A DNA stretch of 64,000 nucleotides from Alteromonas lipotrueiana (GTDB lineage: Bacteria > Pseudomonadota > Gammaproteobacteria > Enterobacterales > Alteromonadaceae), in assembly GCF_019249245.1 (NCBI RefSeq), contig NZ_JAESDK010000007.1, positions 62,001 to 126,000 of the forward strand, written 5' to 3'. Both the position numbers and the translations under genes were made by a program. How positions within the stretch are numbered: the stretch's first letter is position 1; every line of letters starts with the position of its first letter. Below are positions 42,344-53,494 of this stretch, piece after piece. Below the pieces are notes generated by a model. The model worked only from the letters and a program-made list of their open reading frames with translations. It had not been told where the DNA came from and did no database searches.

Positions 42344-43633
42344 TTAACTTTCCGGTTGCTTTGTTGAGATTAAACCGCCCATGGGCAGGTCGAGCATTTC
42401 TCGGGTAACCAGCACTACGCCATTTTCAGATACTCTGAATCCCCGGGCTCTGTCTTCATCATGGTTGTAGCCAATAACGGTACCTTCAGGAATTACACAG
42501 CCGCGATCTATAATGACTTTGCGCAGCTTACAATGTCGTTTAATTTCAACATCAGGCAAAATTACCGCCTCTTCAATGAGTCCGTACGAATGTACACGGA
42601 CATTAGAAAACACCAAACTTTGACGTAAGGTAGAGCCAGAAATAATGCACCCACCCGAGACCACCGAATTGATTGCCTCGCCACGGCGATCGTGATCTTC
42701 CCAGACAAACTTAGCGGGAGGCAGTTGTTCCTGATATGTCCAGATAGGCCATTTTTGGTCGTATAAATTTAGCTGGGGAACCGGAGCAACCATTTCCATA
42801 TTGGCTTCCCAGAACGAATCTATGGTACCAACATCACGCCAGTAAGAAGAGCCGTCTTCGTTATTCCCACATGGAAAGGCAAAAACTTTTTGATCAGCAA
42901 TAATAGAAGGAATGATATCTTTACCAAAGTCGCGCTGAGAGCCTGACGTTTCGGCGTCACGCTTTAATTGTTCGAACAAAAATTCGGTGTCAAACACGTA
43001 GTTGCCCATTGAGGCAAGACACATGGTCGGGTCGTCAGGTAGAGGAGTAGGATGTTCAGGCTTTTCTTCAAATCCATTGATGCGGTAATCATCTTCAACT
43101 GATAAAACACCAAATGCCCCCGCGGCTTCTTCTACCGGTACAGGCATACAGGATACGGTCATTTTAGCACCGGTTTCAACATGATGTGCCAGGAGCGGCC
43201 CGTAGTCCATGCGGTAAATATGGTCACCCGATAGAATCATGACATACTTGGGTAACTCGTCTCGAATAATATCCACATTTTGAAATACCGCATCGGCAGT
43301 GCCTTCATACCAGCTGTCAGAAAAGCGTTGTGAAGCAGGCAGAATTTCAATTGACTCGCCTAATTCCTTTTTAAAATGTCCCCAACCCCGGACCAGATGT
43401 CGAATCAAAGAGTGTGATTTGTACTGAGTAACAACCCCAACCCGACGAATACCCGAATTGATGCAGTTAGATAAAGGAAAATCGATAATTCGAAACTTTC
43501 CGCCAAAATACAGGGCGGGTTTTGCCCGCCAATTTGTAAGCTCGTGGAGACGGGAACCTTTGCCACCCGCTAATATAAGAGCATAGGTATCACGGGTTAA
43601 ATTACTGATGTAACGCGAACTGTTGTCTGCCAT
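42344..43633 (-). CDS. glgC: Glucose-1-phosphate adenylyltransferase
   Basis: 429 residues, the normal size. It makes ADP-glucose for glycogen synthesis in the cytoplasm. The nucleotide-binding N-terminus [15 protein letters not shown] (about 18-32), the catalytic region [16 protein letters not shown] and the left-handed beta-helix C-terminus ([18 protein letters not shown]) are all in place. A good ribosome site (AAAGGAG) precedes the ATG. No other glycogen gene (glgA, glgB, glgX, glgP) is next to it, so the pathway must be completed elsewhere. Confidence 0.97.
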   Translation of the reverse strand: MADNSSRYISNLTRDTYALILAGGKGSRLHELTNWRAKPALYFGGKFRIIDFPLSNCINSGIRRVGVVTQYKSHSLIRHLVRGWGHFKKELGESIEILPASQRFSDSWYEGTADAVFQNVDIIRDELPKYVMILSGDHIYRMDYGPLLAHHVETGAKMTVSCMPVPVEEAAGAFGVLSVEDDYRINGFEEKPEHPTPLPDDPTMCLASMGNYVFDTEFLFEQLKRDAETSGSQRDFGKDIIPSIIADQKVFAFPCGNNEDGSSYWRDVGTIDSFWEANMEMVAPVPQLNLYDQKWPIWTYQEQLPPAKFVWEDHDRRGEAINSVVSGGCIISGSTLRQSLVFSNVRVHSYGLIEEAVILPDVEIKRHCKLRKVIIDRGCVIPEGTVIGYNHDEDRARGFRVSENGVVLVTREMLDLPMGGLISTKQPES

Positions 43634-44029
43634 TTTTTGAATCTCCTTTCCCTTTTTGCACCGGTGATGCTATCGCGCTGAGCTTGCCGTCAAAACGTGG
43701 CCTATAGTGAACACTACAGCCGCCTTGTTTAATATATACAAATCATAATATTACGATACGAAAATCCAACTGTTCTACAAAAAAACAATGCTTAAAGCTG
43801 GTTTACGACTACCCTTATCCACGAGGGCAAAGGTAATACAACATGATTGTAGTAGCGAGATACCTCGCCCGGCTATCGTAATGTATATCACAGATAGCTA
43901 TACGTAATACGACGTTTTTTAAGTAATACCTTCAGTGGCTTCAATAAAGCGTTAACATGCCTCTTTCTTTCTTTTGAAAATGTTAATAAAGTGTAATGGT
44001 CGTTTCATAGTGTACGAAGGAACATAAAT
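43634..44029. other. 396-base divergent gap between glgC and the SRPBCC gene
   Basis: No coding frame is convincing. It should hold both promoters. AT-rich tracts occur around 43720-43760, and AAGGAA at 44018 is the ribosome site of the next gene. I see no riboswitch fold. Confidence 0.5.
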
Positions 44030-44563
44030 ATGGGATTTCTTAAAAAAACGCTTTTTATTGTCAGTTCGATATTGGTGGCGTTTGTGGTTATTGGTTTTCT
44101 ACTGCCCTCAGAATATGAAGTAAAAAGAAATATAATAATAAAAGCCCAGCCAGAAGAGGTATATCCTGAAGTGGTCGATTTGCGTGCATGGCAAAACTGG
44201 GGGGTATGGTTTCAAAAAGATCCTGATATGCAAATTGAATATGGTGGCCCCGACCGTGCTATAGGCATGTATTCAAAGTGGCAAAGTGAAACCCAGGGTG
44301 ATGGTGAGATGCGTATCATCAACTTACAACACAACAAAGAAATATCCTACAGCCTGTATTTTCCTGACTTTGATATGGGTTCTACCGGCGAAGTGAAATT
44401 AGAACCTACCGTTGAGGGTACCAAAGTTGTCTGGAGCGATTCGGGCGAAGTAGGTAACAACCCGGTTAATCGTTATTTTGTTTTGTTCATCGACGATATG
44501 ATAGGACCAGATTTTGAAATGGGTCTTGAAAATCTTAAAACGGTTGTAGAAAACAAACAGTGA
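44030..44563 (+). CDS. Membrane-anchored SRPBCC/polyketide-cyclase-like protein
   Basis: 177 residues. One N-terminal helix (KKTLFIVSSILVAFVVIGFLL) anchors the protein; the rest is a START/SRPBCC-like ligand-binding fold beginning YEVKRNIIIKAQPEEVYPEV (about 29-48) and containing LRAWQNWGVWFQKDPD and ISYSLYFPDFDMGSTGEV. Such proteins bind hydrophobic ligands; none can be named here. The following secreted-protein gene starts 7 bases after the stop, so the two are probably co-transcribed. Confidence 0.87.
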   Translation: MGFLKKTLFIVSSILVAFVVIGFLLPSEYEVKRNIIIKAQPEEVYPEVVDLRAWQNWGVWFQKDPDMQIEYGGPDRAIGMYSKWQSETQGDGEMRIINLQHNKEISYSLYFPDFDMGSTGEVKLEPTVEGTKVVWSDSGEVGNNPVNRYFVLFIDDMIGPDFEMGLENLKTVVENKQ

Positions 44564-44570
44564 ACCTGGC

Positions 44571-45452
44571 ATGACAGTCAGGTTAATAAATAAAAGAGTC
44601 TTACTTTTTATGACGTCTCATTTTCTGAAGCCACGTCTATGGCTTTTGCTTTTTATCTTTACAATCATTACACCTAAAGTGTACGCCAATGACTCGTCGG
44701 TTTTACCAAGAGGTATTTGGGAGGGCCTGTACGAAGATCACATGACGTATATTATACTGGAGGTCAGAGAAGACGGCGCTCATGTGCTACATAATGTGTA
44801 TTTAGGAGATAACCTGAGTATCAGGCAATACCCGTTTACCGATAAGAACATTGAGTACAACCGTGGTACCTGGCGAATAAAAATAGAAACGCCCACCGAA
44901 GACGAAACCATTGAGCTGATCACTTCAAAGTTTAGTGACGGCATGCCATTAGAGATTTTTCAAACTGTCTATGATTTACAAGACGGTGCTATTTTGACCA
45001 AGCAGTATATTCTTAATCGAAAGTCAGATAGGTCATCTTTAAGAGAGATGATGGGCATGTTCAAAAAATCGTTTATAGAGTTATCAGAAGAACCGAACCG
45101 GAACTCGGACGATAAAATACATGGTCTATGGATAGGCACCCTAAATAGGCCTGAAGGACCCGAACTGGTTATGATGGACTTAAAAGAACAGGGTCAGTCA
45201 CGCTGGGTAAGGTCGTCCTTAGGAACCGCGTCAAAATATGAAGCAACGTTCGAGTTTAGTGAAGCAGACAAGCTCGGGCACGCTTTGGTCTTTAATACAG
45301 CCCATGATATTACAGCTACAACACTGATAGTACATTGGCGCAAGGGTAGGCCATTAAGGGGAAATTCGTTTACTTATATCGACGATACTTTGTTATATTT
45401 CGGCCGTTTTACCCTTAGAAAACTTCAGCCTCCTATGCATTGGCGGCCATAA
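44571..45452 (+). CDS. Unknown secreted protein, 293 aa
   Basis: I recognise no family. The N-terminus contains a signal peptide (LWLLLFIFTIITPKVYA, about 23-39). The true start may be the Met at 44610 rather than the first one, since it gives a more typical signal length. The mature protein has two similar openings, PRGIWEGLYEDHMTYIILEV and IHGLWIGTLNRPEGPELVMM, suggesting an internal repeat of a beta-rich domain of about 130 residues. It follows the SRPBCC gene by 7 bases. Location is probably periplasmic or extracellular. Confidence 0.7.
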   Translation: MTVRLINKRVLLFMTSHFLKPRLWLLLFIFTIITPKVYANDSSVLPRGIWEGLYEDHMTYIILEVREDGAHVLHNVYLGDNLSIRQYPFTDKNIEYNRGTWRIKIETPTEDETIELITSKFSDGMPLEIFQTVYDLQDGAILTKQYILNRKSDRSSLREMMGMFKKSFIELSEEPNRNSDDKIHGLWIGTLNRPEGPELVMMDLKEQGQSRWVRSSLGTASKYEATFEFSEADKLGHALVFNTAHDITATTLIVHWRKGRPLRGNSFTYIDDTLLYFGRFTLRKLQPPMHWRP

Positions 45453-45608
45453 ACGTTTTTAGCTTATTGGCAGACAGAAGTGTTTCTTAAGCCGACTTGC
45501 TGTGCAGACAAACCAATACACTGGGTTATTTTATTAAGACTGATTTATCAGCCGGTCGGTTTTATTAACCGGCTGACAAGACTTGCTAACAAGACCAGGC
45601 GGTCAGAC

Positions 45609-47489
45609 TTACTGCTCGGCTATCCACTGTTTAATATCTTTTTTCACCATAGCCATGGGCCGGGCTCCAGGTAGTAAAATAGCATCATGAAAGGCTCTGA
45701 TATCAAATTTATCGCCTAATGCGGTACGAGCCTGTTGTTCTAAATCAACAAAGGTAAGCATACCGAGTTTATAACCCAAAGCTTGTCCCGGCCACGCCAT
45801 GTAGCGTTCTATCTCGGGTATTACATCAGATAACGAGGTGCCGGTAGTGTTATGAAAATAATCGATTGCCTTTTGGCGTGGCCATTTTTTATGGTGCAAG
45901 CCGGTATCAACAACCAAGCGCACAGCGCGGTACAGCTCTGCCTGTAACCGGCCTAAATCTCCAAGCCAGTCGTTTTCGTACATATTCATATACTGGCTGG
46001 CAACGTACTCGGAATACAAAGCCCAGCCTTCAACATACGCGTTATACGGTGCATTCTGACGCATTAAACCAATATCTTGCTGCGCCATGTTTAAGGCTAT
46101 CTGAAAGTGATGACCAGGAACTGCTTCGTGATAGGTCAGTGTTTTCAAACCAAACTTGGGCACGGCTTGCATGTCTCTTAAATTGATCCAGTAAATACCC
46201 GGGCGAGTGCCGTCAAGTGAAGGGGGGGTATAAAAACCTCCTGCTTCACCTGCCTGAGACACCTCGGGAATACGACGAACTTCAACAGACTGTTCTGGTA
46301 ACGTACCAAAGTATTCCGGTGCCTTTTGCATAATGGCGTCGGTTTCTTCGCGTAGGTAATTAAGCAGTTGCTCGCGACCTGCGTCGGTATCTGGATAAAT
46401 TTGACCATCAATATCAGTCAGATTTACCATGCGTTCGCCTACACTGCCTTCTGTATAACCGTTTGCCTGTAAAATTTTATCCATCTGCAGTGATATACGC
46501 GAAACTTCATCCAACCCAATTTGATGAATTTTTTCAGCGCTGTAAGTTGAGTCGCCCAGCTTCTTGATGGCATGCGCGTAAAAGTCAGCGCCTCCTGGCT
46601 GTGACCAGATACCATCAGCATCACGGGCACGTAATTCGTTGTTTGCCACCGCCTGGCGCGCATTTCTGTAAGCAGGGTAAACCACGTCTTTTACATGTTG
46701 TTCGGCTTGCTCAACCAGGGCATTACGTGTTTCATCAGACAATACCGTAATTTTATCTAGTCTCTTTTCAAACGACGTGACCAGCTCATGCTCAGCTGGC
46801 TTGCTTTGTAAAAAGCGGTCAAAGAATGCCAACGCTTTTGGGTGCAGGTTAGCGGGTAAAATAATGCCTTTTTGAGCATCAGCATCAAATTTAGCGACCA
46901 CGTTATCTACCAGTTGACCCATATTGGCCAGCCGCGCCAGATAATCCTGAGCTTCAGCTTCGGTAGTCACGGCTTGCTGTACCTGCATGAGTTTAGGGAT
47001 ATCAATAAGCGGGCCTGAAATCTGATTAATAATATAAGGTAGATGACCGCCCCAGGTATCAATATAGCCAGCAGGAAAATCTTTGTCTCCGGCGTAGTAT
47101 TCAAAAATATTCGCGAGTATCTCACGATGCATTTTTTCATCACTTGAAAGGTCTTCAAAGTTCTGTTGCTCAAAAGCCTTTGCCGCATTACTCATCGCTT
47201 CCTGAAAGCGATTCATACCTGCCGGCGAGTAATCGGGAAACCGGCTATTGTAATGTTCACCGGCAAGCTCAGAAGGTAACGCTAACATGGTGGCCAGGGT
47301 AGGTTGTTGAGTAACAAATTCAGCGGTAGCCTGTTGTTCGGCTTGTTTTAAAGAGCTCATAGCAGAAGTTGATAATACCGTGTTTTTTGCAGTGGTATTA
47401 TCAGACTGAGAAGGGCCGGTAGTGCCGTTCGAGCAGCCAGCCAGCGCACCGGCAATCGCCAGGGCCAATATTCCAAATGATGATTTCAT
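45609..47489 (-). CDS. DUF885-family lipoprotein, putative metallopeptidase
   Basis: 626 residues. The lipoprotein signal ends in LAGC (Cys18). The catalytic-looking motif is TYHEAVPGHHFQIAL in the C-terminal third, the HExxxGHH variant of a zinc-binding helix found in DUF885 proteins, followed by YVEGWALYSEYVASQYMNMY. These proteins are assigned to the gluzincin-like peptidases and are abundant in marine Alteromonadales. The likely site is the periplasmic face of the outer membrane. It stands alone with long gaps on its upstream side. Confidence 0.9.
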   Translation of the reverse strand: MKSSFGILALAIAGALAGCSNGTTGPSQSDNTTAKNTVLSTSAMSSLKQAEQQATAEFVTQQPTLATMLALPSELAGEHYNSRFPDYSPAGMNRFQEAMSNAAKAFEQQNFEDLSSDEKMHREILANIFEYYAGDKDFPAGYIDTWGGHLPYIINQISGPLIDIPKLMQVQQAVTTEAEAQDYLARLANMGQLVDNVVAKFDADAQKGIILPANLHPKALAFFDRFLQSKPAEHELVTSFEKRLDKITVLSDETRNALVEQAEQHVKDVVYPAYRNARQAVANNELRARDADGIWSQPGGADFYAHAIKKLGDSTYSAEKIHQIGLDEVSRISLQMDKILQANGYTEGSVGERMVNLTDIDGQIYPDTDAGREQLLNYLREETDAIMQKAPEYFGTLPEQSVEVRRIPEVSQAGEAGGFYTPPSLDGTRPGIYWINLRDMQAVPKFGLKTLTYHEAVPGHHFQIALNMAQQDIGLMRQNAPYNAYVEGWALYSEYVASQYMNMYENDWLGDLGRLQAELYRAVRLVVDTGLHHKKWPRQKAIDYFHNTTGTSLSDVIPEIERYMAWPGQALGYKLGMLTFVDLEQQARTALGDKFDIRAFHDAILLPGARPMAMVKKDIKQWIAEQ

Positions 47490-48046
47490 GTCGTTAGAAC
47501 CTTTTAGTTAAACTGTCCTGCCATTGTGCCTTGTTAACTTAATGATTACATTAAGTTTGAACAGCGTTTACCGGTAATCGGTCGTAAACGGCATTTAAGC
47601 AACAAGGGTGGCTTTAATCGTGCCCAATAGGCCAAACCCATGTACCGTAAATCAGACTTGTTTGAGCAGGCTGAAAAGCAACCACTTTTCTATCAGCGAA
47701 CCTATAGATGGTGAGATAAGGGTGATAGTTACCTTAGTAAGTAAAGCAGTGCTAACGCCTGGGATGTCAGCGCAAGACAAAAGAACGCATAGCACCATAA
47801 ATAGGAACCATTTCTCGCGAGCAGTTTTATATCGCGGCATTATCGGCTGAGCAAACCAATAATAATAACAGCCCGACGGCAATATTGTGCTTTGTCGATA
47901 ACCGTAAGCACGCTTTCAGCCTAAAGCGCGGGTCAGTGTAAAATGAGTTATCGCAACACCTAAGTGCATCGTGGCCTATTCTGTACCCCTTTTTTGGTAA
48001 AACTCCCTATAAATATAATTCAGTCAATACAGCATGATATAGGGGT
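47490..48046. other. Gap of more than 550 bases upstream of the DUF885 gene
   Basis: No supported gene. A leftward frame within 47652-47882 lacks a good start and ribosome site. The DUF885 promoter should lie in the first 150 bases; the rest is unexplained. Confidence 0.5.
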
Positions 48047-48075
48047 AATAAAAAAGGAGCCCCCGGGCTCCTTTT
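48047..48075 (-). terminator. Intrinsic terminator of the liu operon
   Basis: GGAGCCC (48056-48062) pairs with GGGCTCC (48065-48071) around a 2-base loop. Read leftward, the stem is followed by a T-run (A-run at 48050-48055 on the + strand). It lies 31 bases past the liuE stop. Confidence 0.85.
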
Positions 48076-48105
48076 CAAACTATTCGTTTACTGCCACAGA
48101 TAGTC

Positions 48106-49005
48106 TTAACTTAATAATGCGTTAGCCGCTTTAGAAGCGGGTTTTCGCTGTAGGTGTTCGCTGATAAAAGCGCTTGCTTTTAATAAGCTGGACATATCCA
48201 CACCGGTCTCGATATGCATGCCGTTAAGCATGTACAAAACATCTTCGGTCGCCACGTTTCCGCTGGCACCTTTGGCATAAGGGCAGCCGCCTAAACCCGC
48301 TAAAGCACTGTCTATAACCCGAACTCCCAGGGTCAGGGCCACGTAAATATTGACCAGTGCCTGCCCATACGTATCGTGGAAGTGTACTGCCAGCTTATCG
48401 GCAGGTACTTTGCTCAGTACGGCTTCTAACATCTGCGCGGTTTTAACCGGGGTGCCTGTCCCAATCGTATCCCCCAGGGATATTTCATAGCAGCCCATCT
48501 CCAGCATTTTTGCGGCTACGTCGGCAACCTGTTGGGGGGCTATATCGCCCTCATACGGGCACCCAAGGACGCACGACACATAACCACGTACCGGCATGTT
48601 AGCGTCACGGGCTGCTGCACAGACCGGAGCAAACCGCTCCAGACTTTCTTCTATAGAACAGTTAATGTTTTTTTGGCTAAAGGTTTGTGAAGCCGCGCCA
48701 AATATAGCCACTTCATCAGCCTTGGCGGCAACGGCGCCTTCAAAACCGCGCATATTCGGGGTAAGCGCGCTATAGTTTACATCGTCGCGACGATTCACCA
48801 GTTCAAAAACTTTATCTGAATCAGCCATTTGTGGCACCCACTTAGGCGACACAAAGCTTCCGGTTTCAATACGTTTTAAACCGGCTTCAGCTAACTTTTC
48901 TACCAGTTTTGCTTTGATCGCAGCGTCTAACTTTACCGCTTCGTTTTGCAGCCCATCGCGTGGGCCCACTTCAACAATACTTACCCTTTGTGGCAGCTTA
49001 CTCAT
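48106..49005 (-). CDS. liuE: Hydroxymethylglutaryl-CoA lyase
   Basis: 299 residues. It cleaves HMG-CoA to acetoacetate and acetyl-CoA, the last step of leucine/isovalerate degradation. The N-terminal signature [15 protein letters not shown] is followed by [16 protein letters not shown], and the [17 protein letters not shown] region carries the catalytic Cys. A longer frame extends upstream, but the Met at 49005 gives the family start ([14 protein letters not shown]) and avoids a long overlap. It overlaps the end of liuD by 8 bases. Last gene of the operon, before a terminator. Confidence 0.97.
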   Translation of the reverse strand: MSKLPQRVSIVEVGPRDGLQNEAVKLDAAIKAKLVEKLAEAGLKRIETGSFVSPKWVPQMADSDKVFELVNRRDDVNYSALTPNMRGFEGAVAAKADEVAIFGAASQTFSQKNINCSIEESLERFAPVCAAARDANMPVRGYVSCVLGCPYEGDIAPQQVADVAAKMLEMGCYEISLGDTIGTGTPVKTAQMLEAVLSKVPADKLAVHFHDTYGQALVNIYVALTLGVRVIDSALAGLGGCPYAKGASGNVATEDVLYMLNGMHIETGVDMSSLLKASAFISEHLQRKPASKAANALLS

Positions 49006-50998
49006 CAATTTTAAACTCCAGTAGCTGGGCGCCACCATCAACCAAATCACCGCCGGCAAAGAAAAACTCAGTGACAACACCATCGGCAGGGGCTTTAATC
49101 GCATGTTCCATTTTCATGGCTTCCATTACAATCAGGGTGGTGCCTTTTTTCACTTTTTCGCCTGTGCTCACCATGGTATCTACCACTGTCCCGTTCATGG
49201 GCGCAGCAAAATCGCTGTGCGCACCGGCATCGTCGGTTTCACCTAAATCAGGGGCAACATAGTGAACATCAATCGTGCCATCAGCGCTGAACAACGTATA
49301 ATGAGCAGCATCCTGACTAAAGCCAATACGCTGTTGATAGCCATCGACGTGCGCATGCAGCGTATGCGCCTCAAGGTGACCCGTTAAGTTATAAACTTTA
49401 TCCTGGTGCTCAACCTGCCACTGGTTAGGTTTTTCAGTAGAGCCGGTATGGGTGACTGTCAACTCGTAAGTTTGCTGATTGATCACCAGCTCAAGTTTTT
49501 GTCTAAGCTGATGATTAGCGCGCCATGCCAAAGGTATATCCCACGGTGTAGAGCGTATATTTTCAGACGGATCGCGCTTCTCCTGAGTCAGCAAAATTAA
49601 CAACGCAGCCGCCGGAACCAAACTGTCGTCGTTTTGCCCTGGCTGATTAAACAAACTATCGTGGTGTGTTTCGATAAATGTTGTTACCAATTCTGCTTTG
49701 CGAAAGGCTGGGTGAGACGCAACGTTGTACAAAAACGAAAGGTTAGTGGTGACCCCTGCAACATGATAATCGCGCAAAGCTGATAGCAGACGTTGCAGTG
49801 CTTTTTCACGATTTGTATCCCACACTATAAGTTTAGCAATCATAGGGTCGTAGTAAACACTAACTTCATCGCCCTGAACCACACCGGTATCTACCCGGAT
49901 ATGCTCAGACTCTGCCGGCGGCCTGAGAAGCTTAAGATTCCCCGTGGCCGGTAAAAAGTCGTGTTGAGGGTCTTCGGCATACAGACGCGCCTCAAACGCA
50001 TGGCCCGTAAGTTTGAGGTCGGCCTGGCCCTTTGGAAGCGGCTGGCCATCAGCAACAGTTATTTGCCACTCAACCAAATCTTCGCCGGTAATTTTTTCGG
50101 TTACAGGGTGCTCAACCTGTAAGCGGGTATTCATCTCCATGAAATAAAAGCGACCATCGGCATCAAGTAGAAACTCGACGGTACCTGCACCTACGTAGTT
50201 AATCGCATGCGCGGCTTTAAGTGCGGCCTCACCCATATTTTGACGTAGGTCATCGCTGATCCCCGGAGCAGGGGCTTCTTCAATAATTTTCTGGTGGCGG
50301 CGCTGAACCGAGCAGTCGCGTTCAAATAAGTACACTCCATTGCCCTGCGTATCACAAAACACCTGAATTTCGACATGTCGGGGTTGGGTCAGATACTTTT
50401 CGATGAGCATGATGTCATCACTGAAACTGGCCATGGCTTCACGCTTCGCCGCATTTAGTGCATCGTCAAATTCGTCTTCACTCCACACCTGGCGCATGCC
50501 TTTACCACCACCACCGGCCGCGGCTTTCAATAGCACCGGATAGCCCATATCGTTAGCATGGTGTTTTAATGTTTCGCTAGACTGCTCGTCGCCGTGATAG
50601 CCGGGCACAAGAGGGACACCCGCATCCTGCATGATGTTTTTGGCGGCCGACTTAGAGCCCATCGCCGCAATGGCTTGCTCTGGCGGACCTATAAAAATAA
50701 TACCTGCTTCGTCGCAGGCCCGGGCAAATTTGGCATTTTCTGATAAAAAGCCGTAGCCGGGATGAATCGCATCCACATTTAACGCTTTGGCGTGCTTTAG
50801 AATCACCTCACCTTTAAGATAACTTTCTTTCGACGGGGCCGGGCCTATGTGTACGGCCTCATCGGCCATACTGACGTGCAAGGCATTGGCATCAGCGCTT
50901 GAATACACCGCTACCGTACTGATGCCTAATTTTCGAGCGGTGCGAATCACGCGGCAGGCTATTTCACCACGATTAGCAATTAGAAGTTTATTGATCAT
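48998..50998 (-). CDS. liuD: Methylcrotonyl-CoA carboxylase, biotin-containing subunit
   Basis: 666 residues: a biotin carboxylase domain (1 to about 450) starting [20 protein letters not shown], with ATP-grasp residues in [16 protein letters not shown], and a C-terminal biotinyl domain with [10 protein letters not shown], whose Lys is biotinylated. It carboxylates biotin for LiuB in the conversion of 3-methylcrotonyl-CoA to 3-methylglutaconyl-CoA. It starts within the end of liuC (four-base overlap) and ends within liuE, so translation is coupled on both sides. Confidence 0.97.
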   Translation of the reverse strand: MINKLLIANRGEIACRVIRTARKLGISTVAVYSSADANALHVSMADEAVHIGPAPSKESYLKGEVILKHAKALNVDAIHPGYGFLSENAKFARACDEAGIIFIGPPEQAIAAMGSKSAAKNIMQDAGVPLVPGYHGDEQSSETLKHHANDMGYPVLLKAAAGGGGKGMRQVWSEDEFDDALNAAKREAMASFSDDIMLIEKYLTQPRHVEIQVFCDTQGNGVYLFERDCSVQRRHQKIIEEAPAPGISDDLRQNMGEAALKAAHAINYVGAGTVEFLLDADGRFYFMEMNTRLQVEHPVTEKITGEDLVEWQITVADGQPLPKGQADLKLTGHAFEARLYAEDPQHDFLPATGNLKLLRPPAESEHIRVDTGVVQGDEVSVYYDPMIAKLIVWDTNREKALQRLLSALRDYHVAGVTTNLSFLYNVASHPAFRKAELVTTFIETHHDSLFNQPGQNDDSLVPAAALLILLTQEKRDPSENIRSTPWDIPLAWRANHQLRQKLELVINQQTYELTVTHTGSTEKPNQWQVEHQDKVYNLTGHLEAHTLHAHVDGYQQRIGFSQDAAHYTLFSADGTIDVHYVAPDLGETDDAGAHSDFAAPMNGTVVDTMVSTGEKVKKGTTLIVMEAMKMEHAIKAPADGVVTEFFFAGGDLVDGGAQLLEFKIDE

Positions 50999-51804
50999 GC
51001 GTTATTCTCCAGCCACGGGGCGGGTTGTTTTTGAAGAAAAGCATTTAAACCTTGCTGACCTTCTTCACTGACCCTGACTTTAGCAATCCACTGGCTGGTT
51101 GTTTTCATAAGAGACTCGTCAATGGGAACACCAGCAACGTATTCGACTAACGTTTTTGCCTCACCTACCGCTTGCGGACCATTTTTAAGTATTTGCGAGA
51201 TAACATCATCAATGGTGGTGTCCAGCTCGTCTTCAGTTACGGCCTCTGACAGCAGCCCTAACCGGCGGGCCCGGTGCGATGAAAACACCTCAGCTGTTTG
51301 AAAATAGCGACGGCATACTCTGGCACCCATAGCTTCAATGACATACGGGGCGATAGTCGCAGGAATTAAACCAATACGCACCTCGCTAAGACAAAACTTA
51401 CTTAAGCGACTGCCTATGGCAATATCGCAACAAGCAATCAACCCTACGGCGCCCCCAAAAGCGGCACCCTGAACACGGGCGATGGTGGGTTTTGGCAGGC
51501 TGTATAATGTTTGCAGCATAGTAGCCAGAGCCATAGCATCCTGCTGATTTTGCGACTCAGAATATTCGGCCATACGTTGCATCCACTGCAAGTTGGCTCC
51601 GGCACTAAAACTTTTACCTTCGGCTTTTAGAATTAAAGCCCGTACTTTGTTATCAGCGCCGGCTTGTTTAAAATAACCGGTGAGGGTTTCAATCATGGCA
51701 TCATCAAAAGCATTGTGCTTTTGGGGATTATTCAGCGTTACCGTGGCAACGCCGCGAGCATCGACATCGTATAATACTGTCGATGGTGTTGAAGAAGTAG
51801 ACAT
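50995..51804 (-). CDS. liuC: Methylglutaconyl-CoA hydratase (crotonase family)
   Basis: 269 residues of the enoyl-CoA hydratase fold. ARGVATVTLNNPQKHNAFDD opens the domain, LKAEGKSFSAGANLQWM (about 61-77) gives one half of the oxyanion hole, and VQGAAFGGAVGLIACCDIAI (about 114-133) the other. In the liu operon it hydrates 3-methylglutaconyl-CoA to HMG-CoA. It follows liuB by 14 bases and overlaps liuD by four. The specific role rests on the operon, as the crotonase fold alone does not fix it. Confidence 0.95.
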   Translation of the reverse strand: MSTSSTPSTVLYDVDARGVATVTLNNPQKHNAFDDAMIETLTGYFKQAGADNKVRALILKAEGKSFSAGANLQWMQRMAEYSESQNQQDAMALATMLQTLYSLPKPTIARVQGAAFGGAVGLIACCDIAIGSRLSKFCLSEVRIGLIPATIAPYVIEAMGARVCRRYFQTAEVFSSHRARRLGLLSEAVTEDELDTTIDDVISQILKNGPQAVGEAKTLVEYVAGVPIDESLMKTTSQWIAKVRVSEEGQQGLNAFLQKQPAPWLENNA

Positions 51805-51818
51805 GTTAAATGTGCTCC

Positions 51819-53426
51819 TTACATTCTGAATATGCCGAACTTAGTCGGTTCAATAGGTTTATTGAGCGCAGCAGACAATGACAACCCAAGCACAAGCCGG
51901 GTGTCGGCGGGGTCTATAACCCCATCGTCCCACAGTCTGGCAGAAGCAAAGTAGGGGTGGCCCTGATGCTCATAGGTATCTATTACCGGTTGCTTAAAGC
52001 TGGCTTCTTCTTCGGCTGACCAGTCTTCGCCTTTACGGGCTTTCTGGTCGCGTTTTACCTGCGCCAGTACACCCGCTGCCTGCTCGCCACCCATAACTGA
52101 GATTCGGGCGTTAGGCCACATAAACAAGAATCTGGGGTCATAAGCCCGGCCACACATTCCGTAGTTTCCGGCACCAAAACTACCGCCGATTAATACGGTA
52201 AGCTTTGGAACATTGGCGCAGGCCACTGCGGTAACCATTTTGGCGCCATGTTTGGCAATGCCACCAGCCTCATACTGTTTACCCACCATAAAGCCAGTGA
52301 TATTTTGCAAGAAAATAAGCGGAATATTGCGGGTGGCGCAAAGCTCGATAAAGTGCGCCCCTTTTAGGGCGCTTTCACCAAATAAAATACCATTGTTGGC
52401 GACAATACCTACAGGCATACCGTACAGTCGGGCAAAACCACAAATCAGAGTGGTTCCGTAAAGCGGCTTAAATTCATCAAATTCTGAGCCATCTGTAATA
52501 CGGGCAATAACGTCACGTACATCAAAGGTTTTGCGTGTATCTTTAGGAATAATGCCATAAATTTCACTGGCACCGTAAAGAGGCTCCTGAGCCGGCTTTG
52601 TATCTAACTGTTTAGGTTTTACCCGGTTAAGTCTGGCTACCGCATCGCGGGCCAGGGTCAATGCATGATGGTCATTATTGGCCAATTGGTCGGCCACGCC
52701 CGAGGTACGGGTATGAACATCACCACCGCCTAACTCTTCTGCGCTGACTACCTCACCGGTGGCTGCTTTTACCAGGGGTGGGCCACCTAAAAAGATGGTA
52801 CCTTGTTCTTTTACTATTATGCTGACATCGGCCATTGCTGGCACATAGGCGCCCCCGGCCGTGCACGATCCCATAACTACTGCAATTTGTGGAATGTTTT
52901 TGGCCGACATATTTGCCTGATTAAAAAAGATTCGGCCAAAATGGTCTTTGTCGGGAAAAACTTCATCCTGACGCGGAAGATTCGCGCCACCAGAGTCAAC
53001 CAGGTAAATACACGGTAAATTGTTTTCTTCAGCAATAGCCTGGGCCCGCAGATGCTTTTTCACAGTCAGGGGATAGTACGTTCCGCCTTTTACCGTAGCA
53101 TCGTTAGCCACCACCATACATTCTACGCCTTCAACCCGGCCAATACCGGCAATAACCCCGGCGCCCGGTACATAGTCATCGTACACCTCCCAGGCTGCAA
53201 GCTGGCTGATTTCCAGAAAAGGGGTGCAGGGGTCCAGTAGGGCTTCTATGCGTTCGCGCGGAAGTAATTTTCCCCGTGAGATATGCCGTTCAGCCGACTG
53301 CTGACCGCCACCTTGCATAATTTGCGTAACTTTTTCATTAAGGTCATCTACCTGCGCCTGCATATGCGCCTGGTTTTCCTTAAACTCTTCTGATTTTACA
53401 TTAACAGTGCTAGTAAGTACGGGCAC
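51819..53426 (-). CDS. liuB: Methylcrotonyl-CoA carboxylase, carboxyltransferase subunit
   Basis: About 535 residues. The carboxyltransferase fold has two crotonase-like halves: [17 protein letters not shown] and [16 protein letters not shown] in the first, and [20 protein letters not shown] and [21 protein letters not shown] in the second. It moves the carboxyl from LiuD-biotin to 3-methylcrotonyl-CoA. The start chosen is GTG at 53426, preceded at good spacing by GGAG; a TTG four codons upstream overlaps that ribosome site and is less likely. Confidence 0.96.
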   Translation of the reverse strand: MPVLTSTVNVKSEEFKENQAHMQAQVDDLNEKVTQIMQGGGQQSAERHISRGKLLPRERIEALLDPCTPFLEISQLAAWEVYDDYVPGAGVIAGIGRVEGVECMVVANDATVKGGTYYPLTVKKHLRAQAIAEENNLPCIYLVDSGGANLPRQDEVFPDKDHFGRIFFNQANMSAKNIPQIAVVMGSCTAGGAYVPAMADVSIIVKEQGTIFLGGPPLVKAATGEVVSAEELGGGDVHTRTSGVADQLANNDHHALTLARDAVARLNRVKPKQLDTKPAQEPLYGASEIYGIIPKDTRKTFDVRDVIARITDGSEFDEFKPLYGTTLICGFARLYGMPVGIVANNGILFGESALKGAHFIELCATRNIPLIFLQNITGFMVGKQYEAGGIAKHGAKMVTAVACANVPKLTVLIGGSFGAGNYGMCGRAYDPRFLFMWPNARISVMGGEQAAGVLAQVKRDQKARKGEDWSAEEEASFKQPVIDTYEHQGHPYFASARLWDDGVIDPADTRLVLGLSLSAALNKPIEPTKFGIFRM

Positions 53427-53494
53427 GTGTCTCTCCAACGTAATTCAGTACCCTGCGAAAAAACGTGTTTTTTCGCAAGGTGACAGGGGTTAAT

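Noticed and set aside
47652..47882. Leftward frame of 76 codons in the gap upstream of the DUF885 gene, with a hydrophobic product
   Set aside because: It begins with TTG, has no ribosome site, overlaps a rightward frame of similar length, and I recognise no homologue.
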